This document shows, piece by piece, positions 12,757-23,739 of a stretch of DNA of 64,000 bases (position 1 is its first letter; each line of letters begins with the position of its first letter). The translations under genes were made by a program, and so were the position numbers. The stretch is from Valencia hispanica (taxonomy: Eukaryota; Chordata; Actinopteri; Cyprinodontiformes; Valenciidae): NCBI GenBank assembly GCA_963556495.2, contig OY747710.1:41737000-41800999 (forward strand), in the 5' to 3' direction. The notes beneath the pieces were generated by a model, which had not been told where the DNA came from, ran no database searches, and was given only the letters and a program-made list of their open reading frames with translations.

Positions 12757-13094
12757 ATGGAGAACCAGGCTAAAGAAAATGGTCATTACGTGGAGAAAGT
12801 CACTACCGGCGCCAAGCAGAAACGTAGACCCATAGGAGCTGCCTGCAGCAGAATGGGACAGAGTCTTTACCTCCGTGCACCTACATGGAGATCATTTATT
12901 ATTTGGTTTGTGGCATCAGCTATTATACCATGCAAGAATTCAAAAGCCATAAGTCATATATGCGCAATAAGAAAACGTGTTCCCTTTACAACCCTTGCCG
13001 TTCTGTGCAGGGAAACTTCAACCAAGAGGTCAGAGTCCTGCAATGGGGCGGGTACCTGCGGGTGGAATATTCCAAAGCAATAAAAGACAAATAA
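12757..13094 (+). pseudogene. Decayed cargo or transposase-associated ORF of the 7.2-kb element
   Basis: Two overlapping frames are open. The first begins at ATG 12757 (MENQAKENGHYVEKVTTG, then KQKRRPIG) and runs 108 codons. The other begins at 12885 and carries SYYTMQEFKSHKSY. I read the true coding order as frame one up to about 12870, then a frameshift into frame two. The SYYTxxxFKxxKS pattern reminds me of large multi-domain proteins (with SWIM zinc finger and YqaJ-like nuclease domains) repeatedly found in fish and invertebrate transposon-rich sequence, but this is memory of a motif, not a match I can verify. If not that family, it is an unrecognised relic. Confidence 0.3.
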
Positions 13095-14155
13095 TTGATT
13101 CTACTATAATTTACATTAAATCAGGGATCCCGTTATTTTCTGTCTTCGACAGTTTTTTAAACTTTGAAAAAATCTGAAACATATCAAATATTATTTCATT
13201 CTTCATTCATTTTAATTAATATTCAGCCCGAACAATCTGAACAAAGAATCTCCATCGTGCCATCACAGATGGAGCAGATGAAAACATGTACTAAATATGA
13301 ACATTTTACCTGCAGTCTCACAACTTTCCCATGGTGTATGGACGTGAATTGCGCAGTTTACTGTTTCAACTTTTTGTAATTTTATTTCGCAATTTCTATT
13401 TGCTTATATATTATAGTTCTCAATAAATACTGGTAAGCCACATAAAGTTGTTTCAAGAATTTATTTCAATGCGCAACAGCAAAGAGGCACTCAGACAACA
13501 CTGGCACATATTTGTTAAGCTGTTCTGATACCAACAACAAATGAACGCCTTGTCGCCTTCTGCTTCTGGCGGGTATCCTGACAACATGGCCGACGGGGGC
13601 GGGGCACTGGGCCGTGACGACATCTCATTCTCAATAAATGCTTAATTGTTGTTGTGGATAGTATAACAATATAACAACAATGTAAGTATATCATATGATA
13701 ACAATATGAGTGAATAAGCCAGGGTGTTTTTAACAATCAATCGGAGAAGGGGCTGGGGTGGACGCATATCAGTAGTCAGTTTTTTTTTTTTACTGTGAGA
13801 AAACCCAAACATGTATCAATCATTTGAACTGTCACTTGTTTGCATTGGCAGATTGACATTTTTTAAAATCTTTATTTAAAGTTGTAGCAACAACATTTCT
13901 GTCTTGTTTGATTCTCGCTATTGTTTTCTGTAGCCTAAAAGATTTTCTGTTTGACTATGAAAATCCCACCACAAACTCCCTGGAACTTGTTGTAAATGTT
14001 TTTAGGCTTTACATGCTAAATTTCTTCTCCACAAGCAAAAATGGCAAAAAGCAACTCCATCTTTCTCTGCCTTTTAAAATGGAAATGAACTCTCTCCTTA
14101 CATCTCTTCACTTGGTAAAAAAAAAGAAAAAATGATGAAATGAGCAGCAGTTTCT

Positions 14156-14178
14156 CCCCCCCCCCCCCCCCCCCCCCC
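14156..14178. repeat. Poly-C tract
   Basis: An uninterrupted run of 23 C, inside the 7.2-kb element. Length in the assembly may be unreliable. Confidence 0.9.
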
Positions 14179-15390
14179 TTTCCGTGCTGAAGCGCGGATC
14201 CTAAGAGCAGGATTGCAGTAATTGTCATGCAAATGGGGTCTTTAGACCTTGCGGCAGAGTGGCACGTTATCGACATGGCTGGTATGACCTCAGGCCGTCT
14301 TTTTGAACCTGGTTGTGCTTTACCGGTTCACCCAGGTGTGACCACAGCCTTAGTGTGTCTGTTTTTATTTTTCAGTTTTTCTTTTGGTTGCATTTTTCTT
14401 CTTGTTTTGTATGTGTACAGTAGCTACATATGCAACTATAACTGAATTCCTTTCTCGTCTCACGTATAATTGTATTGTTATTACAAAGTTTCAATAAAAT
14501 GTGAAAAAAATAATAAAAACACAGCAAAATCACATGACTAGATGGATAGATAGATAGATCGATAGAGTTTTTTTTTTTGCCTGGTTGACCAAGAGATGGC
14601 TCACAGCCACACCCCCTTTCCATTTTGTTGCCCAAATCCATGTGGGGAGTTTTAGCCTTTAGCCTACATCTTGCTATGTGCAAAAGACAGAGTAGCCTAC
14701 AGTAGCTAACTTTAACGTACCAGATAACTCCTACAAGTGCATACAATTCGACACAACTACACAAGCCTTATTGTGCAAATTACCGAGCTAACAGAGATTC
14801 GTAAACAGAGCTGACATGAGAGCAGCTGCCTGAAAGTTATAAACTGCCTCCAGAACCCAGTTAACGTACAAAAATCTATTCAACAAAAATAGTGATAGCC
14901 TACAGTTAAATCTTTTTTTCGCTCAGCCGAGCCTTCTCTGTTTAAAACGTCAGGACTAATAAAAATAACATTTCCGGCACCATTTAAAAAAAATGAAATT
15001 ATAAAAAAATTAATTTAATTTGATTAATTTAATTAAATATATTTCACAGACTCTGGTCACACGTAAACAGACATTTTTAAGGAAGATAGTAGGCTAGATT
15101 TAAAAAAGGATTAATAAAAAAAACCTTAGTTTAGGCTAATTATTACGTTTAACTGGAGAAGATTAGTTAAAGAATATCTGCGGTTACTAGGCAATATGGA
15201 GCTGGAGTATTATGGGATTGTTATGGGAAATTATTAAACACGTTAAACACTTTGGCCACTCCGTGCGCACTTCATTGTTTATTCTTGTTTTTTTCTGTCT
15301 AATTCCCTACACTCTTGTTTTGTCACTTATGTGATGAAGTGTAGCCTACCAAATCGGTGGTAGTTTTTTACCTGCCAAAAAACTGACTAA

Positions 15391-15816
15391 TTAATAAACA
15401 ACATGAACCTTATAGAGTTTCAGGTGTTTATTCACAGAAAACATGCATAAAGAACATGTGAAAATGTGTTTCTTCTCATGGCAAAAGTCACACAATGGTT
15501 GTGCACGTATTTCTGAGGGCGCAGCATATGGTGACAAGCAGTTCGCTGCCGCTTTATCTGTGGGCCATCGCTTCCGCTTTGTTATCTGTGGGCCATCGTT
15601 TGGTCTCCACTTTGGAAAAAGCCGAGTGTCTAAGGCACGTGGGGCTCTTTTGGCGACGTCCTTTGGTGACAGCCTGCAATTACACACTTTGAAAAAATTA
15701 AGCATGTCCCTTGGGAAAGTGGGTGTGTTACCCTGTGATACAATCGGCTGATAGTCAGCTGGCAACTGAATTATCTTCGGCTGAAAGCTGACTGCGAGTT
15801 GGCAAAAAGCGGACAT
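15391..15816 (-). other. 141-codon open frame reading inward from the right end of the 7.2-kb element
   Basis: The minus-strand frame starts at 15816, inside the terminal repeat, and runs into the element without a stop. It includes a Cys-pair pattern CDFC...CSLC near the C-terminal part and basic stretches (TKRKRW). The plus strand is also open over 15443-15751 (102 codons), so openness alone proves little; the region is GC-richer than its surroundings. I do not recognise either product. The start codon lying in the terminal repeat argues that, if real, translation would begin elsewhere or from a spliced leader. Confidence 0.25.
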
Positions 15817-15834
15817 TTTTTATACCCAGGTCTG
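15804..15834 (-). repeat. Right terminal inverted repeat of the 7.2-kb element
   Basis: Reverse complement begins CAGACCTGGGTATAAAAAAT and pairs with 8640-8671 with a few mismatches. It is followed by the TA duplication at 15835-15836. Confidence 0.8.
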
Positions 15835-15836
15835 TA

Positions 15837-16000
15837 TAAAACAGCGTGTTCCAGTTCCTGCCAATATTCAGCAACTTCACACAGGCATTGAAGAGGAGTG
15901 GACCAACATTCCTCAGGCCAAAATCAACAATCTGATCAACTCTATGCGACAGAGATGTGTTGCACTGCCTGAGGCAAATGGTGGCCACAGTAGATGCTGA
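15837..16000 (+). pseudogene. Tc1-like transposase, C-terminal end, split from 7879-8639
   Basis: After the 7.2-kb insertion the Tc1 sequence resumes with the phrase CAGCGTGTTCCAGTTCCTGC, which in this family directly follows the position where the left half stops. The region encodes the C-terminal tail of the transposase (IFSNFTQALK and following) in a broken frame, then the right inverted repeat. Joining 8639 to 15837 at the duplicated TA leaves no missing sequence. Confidence 0.85.
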
Positions 16001-16720
16001 ACCCCCCAGTAAAGCAAAACTGCACATTTCAGAGTGGCCTTTGATTGTGGCCAGGCTAAGGCACACCTGTGCAATATTCATGCTGTCTAATCAAGACCTT
16101 GATATACCACACCTGTAATGTGGGATGGATTATCTTGGCAAAGGAGAAGTGCTCACCAATACAGATTTAGACAGATTTGTGAACAATGTTTGAGAGGAAT
16201 GGGTCTTTTATGTATAAAGAAAATGTTTCAGATCTTTGAGTTCAGCTCATGAACAATAGGGGCAAAAACAAAAGTGTTGCATTTATATTTTTGTTCAGTG
16301 TATTTGTGTTGGTTGGAAGATGAAGGCTTTTTCCTCACGTGAACCCCAAGCCTAGTGGTTGTTATGGAAACTGTCAAGGTGAACATGGATTCATGGATTA
16401 AATTTTTCTTAATTGTTTAGAAGTTTGTGTTTTAGTAGTTTAACTTGTTTTTCTCATCCATGTATAAAAGTACTCAGATTACATAGAATACATTACTCCA
16501 ATAAATATAATTTTATTTTGACTTTTTTGCACATCTTTATCAAGAGTACAGGGTGTTCTTTTGGTAATGTAAATGTTGGTATGCTAAAACATGTTGCTAA
16601 CAAAAGTAGTTTTTTTTTTTTCAATTTGCCTATCGACTGTGTTTTCTTAAACTGTACTAATTGTGCTCCTGATGCTGATCTCCATCCTTGAAACATGTTC
16701 AATCCTGCTCTCAAACTGTA

Positions 16721-16762
16721 GATAGTGCGTTCCTCCCCAGTGATGGGGAGGAACGCACTATC
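16721..16762. repeat. Perfect 19-bp inverted repeat with GTGA loop
   Basis: GATAGTGCGTTCCTCCCCA (16721-16739) is followed by GTGA and then the exact reverse complement (16744-16762). There are no mismatches. The loop GTGA would be a GNRA tetraloop if transcribed from the plus strand. The function is unknown; the loop is too short for a typical microRNA precursor. Confidence 0.95.
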
Positions 16763-17714
16763 AATTTAGAGAAAGTCATGATCTTAACTCTAAGGCATCA
16801 GTTTTCATTTGAAGTTATTTGACGTGACCTTTATTCTAACAGCACTTGTAGCTTCCTACGCTTGTTTCATTTCCATGAAACTTTGTGTAGAAATAATGAC
16901 TAATCCTTTTCTTTTACGTGTGCTTTTTCCATTTTGAAATGTGTGTCCAGAGCCTATTATGATAGATGGCAGATAGCAGCTAATTAGGGCTACATCAGGT
17001 GACTTCCAGGTTGTAGGCCAAGTCCACACTCTGGTTTGTTAGAGAACTGGTGTGTTTATAAAGAATACTTGTTTCCATTGTTTTGTTTCTTATAAGCAAA
17101 CTCAATGAAGAAATTAGAGAAACTGTGTTGTTATCGTAGAATTAATCTACATAAAAAGTAGCTTTTATACAATAAAACCAGTTTTTAAACCCCTGTTCCC
17201 ATAATGAGAATAAACAGGGATAACCTTTACATGAAGACTCCTCTCCTGTAATAGCACAGAGCTATAGTTCTGCATTAATAAATATGAAGTTTCACACAGT
17301 TGCTGTTCCAAATAACACAATTGAAAATTGAGCCAATCCAATACTGTCATTGATCTTCACTAAAAACTTGTACGCCACATTTCAATAGTGTACATGCCAT
17401 GCCATATATACATTTAATGGCATTGATACGCTTGGATAACACCTATTCAGCACTACCACAGAAGCTAATGTCTACAGTTCTCCTTATCTCCACTCTTGAG
17501 GGTACAGCCAATTAGTCCCATAGGATGATAAATAGCACTCCTGGATTTGGCTGCTTTGCAAACACCACCCAATAGCGAGTTTAATAGATTCATAGCTACA
17601 TATTGCAGCTTACCAAGCTGCATTTTCTTTTGAATATTTTAGATATGAGCTACAGAAACATCCTCAAATAGGCAGATTATCTGCCAATAACTTGGAGTCA
17701 TGTTCCACAGAAAA

Positions 17715-17753
17715 ATCTGGAATACTGAATCTCGGATAGGCGGGAATCCACTG
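17715..17753 (-). mobile_element. Terminal fragment of a pogo/Tigger-like element
   Basis: Reverse complemented, the end reads CAGTGGATTCCCGCCTATCC and further in contains CAGTATTCC, matching in pattern the end at 27847 (CAGGGGACCCCCGCCTATTT, later CGGTATTC). It is flanked on its outer side by TA (17754-17755). Pogo-like elements insert at TA. The other end was not identified. Confidence 0.45.
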
Positions 17754-18127
17754 TACTATACGGCTGTGCAGTATCATGTGAGTAACATTGAAAGATTTAT
17801 GGATATTTTGTGGAGGAAATGTGTTTTCTTAGGCTTCTGATCATGCCAGTCACGGTACTCTTAATGTTAAAACTTGCTTTAAAAAGCTACAAGAAGCAGA
17901 AAGTAAGAAGCTAACCTCTGCAAATTGTTCTTTTAAAAATGTGTTGATTGTACTGGTGCCGTATCAACCAAGTCAATTTCACTGGGAATGTGTGTTTCAG
18001 TTACAATTTTAAACCTCAGAATATTCCTTTAACTTCTGTTTTGATATTCTGATAAGCTACAAAAGTTTTTTTTTTATAAACCACATCCTAATTACGGTCC
18101 AGTTAAATTTCAAAGATCCAGTTCAAA

Positions 18128-18990
18128 TCAAATCAATTCAATTCAGTTTATTTACATGGCACCGATTCACAACAGATGTCATCTCAAGGCACTTTACAAG
18201 AAAAGTCAGTTCAATACAAACATTCCAATCAGTTTAAAGTTTTAGCCATTTTTCTATTTAAGGAATCGCAGCACATTGCATCGAGTCATTGACTGACTGT
18301 TGTGCCCCGTTGATGCAGACTCCAACCACAGCAATCCCTCAGCAATCCCCCATACTGAGCAAGCATGTAGCGACAGTGGAGAGGAAAATCTCCCCTTTAA
18401 CAGGAAGAAACCTCCAGCAGAACCTGGTTCAGTATGAGCGTCATCTGCCACGACCGTCTGGAGGTTCGAGAAGACAGAGCAGAAACACAGAACAAAAAGA
18501 ACTGATGTAAGAGTACTTTCTATATTATAGAAAGTAAAAAATGTATAACAGGACACGGAGGATGCTCAGTTACTGGGATGCCCCCCTTCCAACAGGGCAT
18601 TGCAGCTAAGAAGGGTATCAGACAAGGTATAGCTTCTATGGAGAGAAAAACACTGAGGGAAAAAAAACAAAGTTAACAGTTGAAATACCAGCATATGATG
18701 CAGCTGGAGAGTAGCAGAAGAGAAAAGTAGCAGAGTGAAGAAAAGGGATCAGTCTGTCCTCCAGCAGTCTAAATCTATAGCAGCATAATTACAGAGATAG
18801 TTCAGGATGACCTAAGCCACTCTAACTATAAGCTTTATCAAAAAGGAAAGGTTTAAGCCTGGTCTTAAAAGCCTGCCTGCCTCATGGACTAAAAGTGGGA
18901 GCTGGTTCCACTGGAGATGAGCCTGATAACTACAAGATCTGCCTCCCATTCTACTTTTCGAAATCCTAGGAACCACCAGTAAACCTGGTA
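18128..18990 (-). mobile_element. 5'-truncated LINE, 3' region, antisense
   Basis: The left edge has an AATTC-type short repeat tail (CAAATCAATTCAATTCAG) and TTTATTTACATGGCACCGATT; the body holds AGGAAGAAACCTCCAGCAGA and GAGCTGGTTCCACTGGAGA. A closely similar copy lies at 62165-63250, which extends further into the coding part. Fish L2/Rex-type LINEs have such 3' regions with short tandem tails. No intact frame is present; this is mostly 3' untranslated sequence. Confidence 0.75.
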
Positions 18991-21581
18991 TTTAGATCAA
19001 TACACTAGAAATATTTTATCTCAATTTCAAGACAAAAGTCAAGCAAGCCAAAATATTTCCCAAGATATCCATCTTTGGGAACCATACAAAATGTAACTCC
19101 TGCCTTAATAGCAAATCAGTTAGTAACAAAAGAGATTTCTCTAATTCCAACATCATCCAAATACAGGTAAATCCCAGATTTTATTCAAGAACATATTATT
19201 TCAAAACATTCCCAGCAGATTGAAAGCCAATAAAGCTGTTCTTATATTTCACATACTTTGTCTTTTTTTCCCCAACTCTGGTGGTTTGTTTTACTATCTT
19301 TGAAAAAACATTATACGCTAATACACAGTTTGCCTTCACTGCCAGATTAGTTGTAACGCCTCGATTTCCAGATCTGACACCCAGCTCCACTGCAGTTAGC
19401 TAACCTTATGTGACTCTCTGGCCTGGAAGCGAGCTGCAGATGGAGCAGGCTGCTGGCTGATGATTAGCTCACAGACGGATCGGGCTCATGCCTCTGCTGC
19501 ACTTTCAGCTGCAGGGTCTAGGGCCAATATCTATTCCTTGGCTCACTGCAACACCCTCAATTTCTTTGGCCCGATGTTGCACATGCAAGCAGACTGGAAA
19601 CAATCAAAGTAGAAAATAATGACACAGGCACAGTGGCCAGAGGTTTGGGCACAAAGTTGTTATTTATTCATCCCAAGTCTGTAATTTTAATGTTAGCACT
19701 GTGCCCCATGGACAAAACCAGCAGGACTTTGGGGGGTGGGGGTTCATATGGTATTTGTTAGCGCTGTGATGAGTACAGCGGGCGTTTAGGTAGTTAAATT
19801 GGTGGAAAATTACTTAGTAGTTCAGAGACTCAGCTTCTAATTCTCTCCCTGGGCTTCCCTTAAAATGTGCTGTATTGCCACACAGAAAATAAACCTTCAG
19901 GAAGAACAACACCTTATTTTAGCCATATTTATTTTTGGTTCTACTGATTTAAAAAGACATAAGAAGCCCTATTGTGGAGCATAAAGAAAATATTGTATTG
20001 TGATCTTTCCACTTGTCTTTTGCAGTCTCCCCACTGGTGCGATCGTTTTTCCATTCCTCATCTTGGCAGTAGCTTCGGCTCACATACCACAGCTAGGCAC
20101 TGGAGATTTCTTAAATTCTTCACAGGTTCTGTCATTGGTAAAATGTGGCCTTTAAATTTGGCTTCTCAACTAAACGGAGTATTGGAAACTCATACACAAT
20201 ACAAACCTGGATGAAAAATTGTGGATAATGGCCATAGCTCAGCTGGTATAAGATAAGATAAGAAATGCTTTAATAATCCCCGTGGGGATTGTCAGCACAG
20301 GCATACTATACAGCTTACTATCGAAAACATGGAGTTATTAATCCCAGGGTTGAGAGTAGTTGCAAAAACACAAACAACGTGGGGGAATAACACAATTTCT
20401 GCTCCATGTTCCCCCTGGCCTAATGTGACATTGGTACCTCTTAATCACTGTAAAATTTGTGATGGCAGTGACAGTTTTAGATTTGTAGCCCCCTTTCTAA
20501 AAGCAAACACCACTTTAAATTGGACACAATATAGTCCCCATGGCTAGGCTGTTCTCTTTTTCTTTTTTTTTCACTGGAGAAATGGTTTTGATGAGGAACC
20601 TTGGCCTGTGGTGTGGGCAGATTGAGATCATTGAGGTCAGCCTGTGTGCTGATAACACAACCAAATGGAAAACACAGAAGGTCTGAAGTCACAAGGACAG
20701 ACAGACAGACATTCAGGAGGTCTACTTGGATACTACACAACACCAGATGATGTGTTGCCTAATATTTTTCCACATCCATTTCCATAAAAGTCAGCTTTAT
20801 AAATCATAGTCACTTACATAAATGGAAACCAAACCAAAAAATATATTTTCATGAGTGTTAAAGACTTTAATGTTTTTATATCTCCATCATTTTTGGAGAC
20901 GACTAGAATTGATTTAGCAATAAACAAAGAATATTGCCAAAAACAAATTGCCAGCCTACTTTTTTTTTTCCCTGGTGTATAGCATCATGATAATGTTTTT
21001 ATTCCACTGTTTGGGTTAGCTTTTGGTTTGCCATGTTTCTGGCTCATCTCTGTAGCTGATTATTTAAATGTCTGCTGTATTATGGTCATAATTGAGTATT
21101 GATTGAATACTTCTGTATTATGGCTGCACCCTTAGATTGTTTTTGTTTAAAAATTCATTTCTAAACGGTTAGGACATACATAGGCCTTTACCGATCCACA
21201 AATTACAACTTAATCAGAGCTTTAACTTTGCAGATTCATATGTATATTAATTTACTTGTGACACAGATGATGGTTATGGGCTGGGTTTAAAAAAAATCTG
21301 ATTTACCTGAAAAATTATGAAAGTTCTGTAGTTGCCAATGACATGGATTTGTAATTTTTAAGAACTGAGAGTAATATACTGTAAATAAGTGATTTGATTG
21401 TCATTTCATATCCATAACAAATTCCCCACCGTTCAGACCCATGGTAACCAATTGCTGATGTTGGTGATTGGTGTAGTCTCAATTAATTTCTAATTTGTAG
21501 TTTTCGCAGCAGACCAACCACAATGTTGATTAATGAGCAGTGATCCACCTGCGGTCAAAAACAAAAACCCAGCTGTCACTT
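18991..21581. other. Non-coding stretch with a LINE-tail relic
   Basis: Around 20246-20300 the phrase AAGATAAGATAAGAAATGC followed by AATAATCCCCGTGGGGATT is the antisense 3' end of a fish LINE, reduced to its tail. I recognise nothing else in this stretch; no exon. Confidence 0.4.
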
Positions 21582-21873
21582 GGGGTGACTGTGGCACAGG
21601 TAGTAGGAATTTGTGTCGTAATCGGTGGGTTGCTGATTCAAGTCCCTGCTCGGTCTGTCTTTGTCTTTGTGCCTGGGCAAGACGCTTTACCCACCTTGCC
21701 CGCGGGTGGTGGTCAGAAGGCCCGTTGGGCGCCTGTGTCCGGCAACCTCGCCTCTGTCAGTCTGCCCCAGGGCAGCACTGTAGCGTGTGAATGTGTGCGT
21801 GAATGACTGAATGTCGTGTAAAATGCTTTGTGGTCCTCTGACTGAAAAAGTGCTATACAAATGCCGGCCATTT
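21582..21873 (+). mobile_element. tRNA-derived SINE
   Basis: The head GGGGTGACTGTGGCACAGG carries a polymerase III A box, and GATTCAAGTCC at 21635-21645 is the B box. The 3' part (AAAGTGCTATACAAATG, CCATTTAC) resembles the 3' end of L2-type LINEs, which would supply the machinery for its copying. An antisense copy of the same family is at 61189-61506 and a head fragment at 50938-50995. Mutations in the head show it is not a functional tRNA gene. Confidence 0.85.
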
Positions 21874-23739
21874 ACTTACTTCCACAAGCACTTGTACTAA
21901 GCAACTGTAAGAACTCCCTCCTGTTGTCTAAGGAGTGAACATTAGCAGAAGAAAGCAATAGTGCATATCTGTTTGGTTAATGGCTCCTTAGCCAAGTTAT
22001 CATTTACAAACACACCACATTTTGTTGTCGACAGTCGAGTTGCTTCCTCTGTAGTTGACTATCCAGCTTTTTCTCTGAAACAAACTTTCCACTCTCCTAG
22101 TTAATGGCAGCTGTAAAAATTGGACTAAACATCAGTGATCTCCAACCAGTGAGGCTCAAGAGAGCCCAGACCAGAAAGGAGGGTAAAACGCCAAAAGTCA
22201 TTTATCTACTGCTTGCAAATGCATTTATGTTTAACCCATAGATGGTAGTTAGAAATCACTAATTAAACTGAAATCAACATGCAGATGCACCATCTTAAAT
22301 TAAACACTATGTATGCACTGGAATACAATGTTACAAATTGGGCAACAACAGGAGGGAATACTAAGCCTGTGTGTGTGGTTGGTTCACACGTCAAAGTGTG
22401 GTTGTGTGTGCTCTTCGCCCATATTTATGTTATCTATCCATGTCAGTCAAATGAGTGACAGGTGGACAAAGTCCTTGACAGGTGTTACTAGTAAAATTTG
22501 TATCCTGATTTAGTTACTTATTTTGTGGCTGTCTCTAATTTTTCTGACATTTACTTGGAATATATCTATTAACAAGAGTATTCCACTGAAGACATCCCAA
22601 AAAATAAGCCAATGCACTGCAGAAATATTCCAGTCTGTTTCCTTCAAAGACTATGCAACATCCATTTATGCAGGTTGTCCTGTTAAGTAAGAAAACCTCC
22701 TTACAAGACAGTAAAATCTGTAGAAACTGCCTCGTATTGTCTTAGATGACTTTGTGAAGCCTATAAAGTTGTTTTATGATTTTTACTGCCATACAGTCTG
22801 CTAGTGTAGACTGAGATTCTCACCAAGACCTTTCATCAAGTTGGCTACTCACTTTCCCATACATGTGTGCTCACTGATGCACTCTCAGCGATGCAGAAAG
22901 ATGGTGAGTGTGGATCTTTTATTATTTCTGCCTGAGGTCTCCTGATTAGCTGCTCCCCCACACTAAAGCTGTTCAAGTCTTTCTTTTTTGCATTCCCTGA
23001 CTCAAACTCTTGCTCCCTTTCTGTAGTAAGACAAGAAGGTTTTATAGGGCGCATAAAGAACAGACTCTTGATTTCTCCCATTGCACATTAGCCACACAAT
23101 TGATGCTCTCTCACTATTTGCAAAAGGCCACTTTCAGGGGCCTAGCGAGTAGTTGAGCCTCATCTTGGCTCTCATCTATCACGGAGGATGCACAGTGGCA
23201 CATGAGTTTGGGCGCTGCTGTGTCCACGCAATTACAGGGTCGGCGGAAGGCAAACTGAGCCAAGCGGCTCCAGCGGCAAGGACGACTCCTCCGTGGCGGC
23301 GCTGAACTAAACATTCTGTTACTGTCATGTTTTGATGGACGGGCTGAGGGAGGAAGAGGAACATTATTATGGGAAGGTCTGGAGTCATTTGCGGTCTCTT
23401 CTGTTCTTATGTGTGGAAACGTACAGTACAAGCACAGCACAGTAGACTTTGTTTTCCCTTTTTTCGTCACTCCTATTTCGGGGTTGTTTGAATGAGTTTA
23501 GCATTTTACAAATACAAACCAAACAAATGAGTGCCGACAGCTTTTGTTGGACAGATTTTTGTACATGTTTTGAAAGCCTTGATGGCACATTATGTGACTC
23601 TGCTGCTGTCTAACCAGACATTGCCGTTCAATGGGAGGTGGTTTTAGAAACCTTTTTTGTACAGTTCAATTTTATAGGTTGTCGCTAATCTGGAACAACA
23701 CAAAAGATGACTATTAGACATTTTTGATTTGTATATATA
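21874..23739. other. Non-coding stretch with a GC-richer block
   Basis: No gene recognised. Positions about 23120-23370 are GC-richer than the neighbourhood and open on the minus strand (118 codons at 23114-23470), but the translation resembles nothing I know. See findings. Confidence 0.4.

Larger units (their letters stand above)
8640..15834. mobile_element. Large (7195 bp) terminal-inverted-repeat element, superfamily not assigned
   Basis: Inserted inside the Tc1-like transposase gene at a TA that is duplicated (8638-8639 and 15835-15836). The left end reads CAGATGTGGGTATGAAAAAT and continues TTCCGCCTTTTT; the right end, reverse complemented, reads CAGACCTGGGTATAAAAAAT and continues GTCCGCTTTTT. 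That is about 31 bp of imperfect inverted repeat. Small palindromes lie just inside both ends: CTGATACT/AGTATCAG around 8677-8697 and GCTGATAGTCAGC around 15748. Without the nested hAT the element is about 5985 bp. It carries only decayed open frames, described separately. A TA duplication fits Tc1/mariner-type integrases, but the size is unusual for them and I see no DD34E gene. It could also be a deletion derivative of a larger element family. Confidence 0.82.
7496..16300 (+). mobile_element. Tc1-like DNA transposon, split by a 7.2-kb insertion
   Basis: Left terminus CACTGAACAAAAATATAAA at 7496 is preceded by TA (7494-7495). The right terminus is its inverted copy, ending TTTTTGTTCAGTG at 16300 and followed by TA (16301-16302). 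The inverted repeats are long: similarity can be followed for roughly 300 bp inward, including the shared phrase GAGCTGAACTCAAAGATCTG. Removing the insertion (8640-15834 plus one TA) leaves 1608 bp, the usual size of a Tc1-like element, and the two half-genes join in a collinear way. The left part (7496-8639) holds the 5' end and most of the transposase; the right part (15837-16300) holds its C-terminus and the right repeat. Confidence 0.92.
16303..18127. other. Non-coding stretch with a hairpin and a DNA-element end
   Basis: No gene recognised. It contains the perfect hairpin at 16721-16762 and a pogo-like terminal sequence at about 17715-17753, listed separately. Confidence 0.5.

Noticed and set aside
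14372..14764. 130-codon minus-strand ORF
   Set aside because: Low-complexity composition, GATA-type simple repeat inside, no known motif; lies within the decayed 7.2-kb element.
16721..16762. Hairpin as a microRNA precursor
   Set aside because: The loop is only four bases and the stem 19 bp; a microRNA precursor would normally be longer with a larger loop and mismatches.
21582..21660. Possible tRNA gene
   Set aside because: A and B boxes are present but the acceptor stem does not pair and a SINE body with LINE-like tail follows; a related copy exists at 61189.
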